Assembly: GCA_903926285.1 (NCBI GenBank)
Contig: CAIYIP010000346.1
Location: 1-5,457, forward strand
Source: an uncultured Gammaproteobacteria bacterium
Lineage (GTDB): Bacteria > Pseudomonadota > Gammaproteobacteria > Pseudomonadales > Pseudohongiellaceae
Length of the DNA: 5,457 nucleotides
Direction of reading: 5' to 3'
Shown: one piece after another, positions 5,423 to 5,457 of the stretch
How positions within the stretch are numbered: the stretch's first letter is position 1
Layout of the letters: every line of letters starts with the position of its first letter
The notes under the pieces: generated by a model
The model's database searches: none
Seen by the model: the letters and a program-made list of their open reading frames with translations, nothing else
What the model was told of the DNA's origin: nothing
Translations under genes and position numbers: made by a program

Positions 5423-5431
5423 TGTGGATAA
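5423..5431 (-). promoter_or_regulatory. Consensus DnaA box
   Basis: The minus strand reads TTATCCACA, a perfect strong DnaA box. It lies 22 bp upstream of the candidate -35. DnaA boxes upstream of nrdAB are established in E. coli, where DnaA ties RNR expression to replication initiation. A degenerate second copy may lie at 5434-5442 (TTGCGTACA on the minus strand), 11 bp away in the same orientation, but it is too weak to call. Confidence 0.7.
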
Positions 5432-5457
5432 GTTGTACGCAAGTGGTGGGTGAGCGG

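Overview
The window carries a class Ia (aerobic) ribonucleotide reductase locus, nrdA then nrdB, both on the minus strand, with a small uncharacterised coiled-coil ORF behind nrdB and a fragment of an IS3-family insertion sequence at the far left. NrdA (957 aa, two N-terminal ATP-cone regions, CxxC near the C-terminus) and NrdB (N-terminus MLSWEEF, an N-terminal extension of about 120 residues, radical tyrosine and all six iron ligands) closely resemble the proteins of Pseudomonas aeruginosa as I remember them. That, with moderate G+C, suggests a gammaproteobacterium near the Pseudomonas/Cellvibrio groups. The genus cannot be fixed from this sequence.

Layout, right to left (direction of transcription): 5423-5431 is a consensus DnaA box. 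5338-5384 holds two NrdR-box-like sites whose starts are exactly 31 bp apart, overlapping a plausible sigma-70 promoter. About 5120-5340 is a long leader with three 24-bp tandem repeats, an adjacent strong hairpin and a doubtful small ORF. 2202-5075 is nrdA. 1978-2201 is an unusual intergenic spacer with a 10-bp perfect hairpin just after the nrdA stop and five exact-length copies of a 16-bp tandem repeat. 607-1977 is nrdB. 534-578 is a rho-independent terminator. 224-514 is the small ORF. 1-223 holds the remains of an IS3 orfA and an 11-bp tandem duplication.

Together, NrdA (alpha: catalytic and allosteric) and NrdB (beta: diiron-tyrosyl radical) reduce ribonucleoside diphosphates to deoxyribonucleotides. 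The upstream sites suggest control by the dNTP-sensing repressor NrdR and a link to replication initiation through DnaA, as known for other proteobacterial nrdAB operons.

I see no wholly new enzymatic system. The parts that standard annotation does not explain are the non-coding repeat arrays (16 bp x 5 between nrdA and nrdB, 24 bp x 3 in the leader), the hairpin that may uncouple nrdA from nrdB expression, and the small coiled-coil gene whose ribosome binding site abuts the nrdB terminator.
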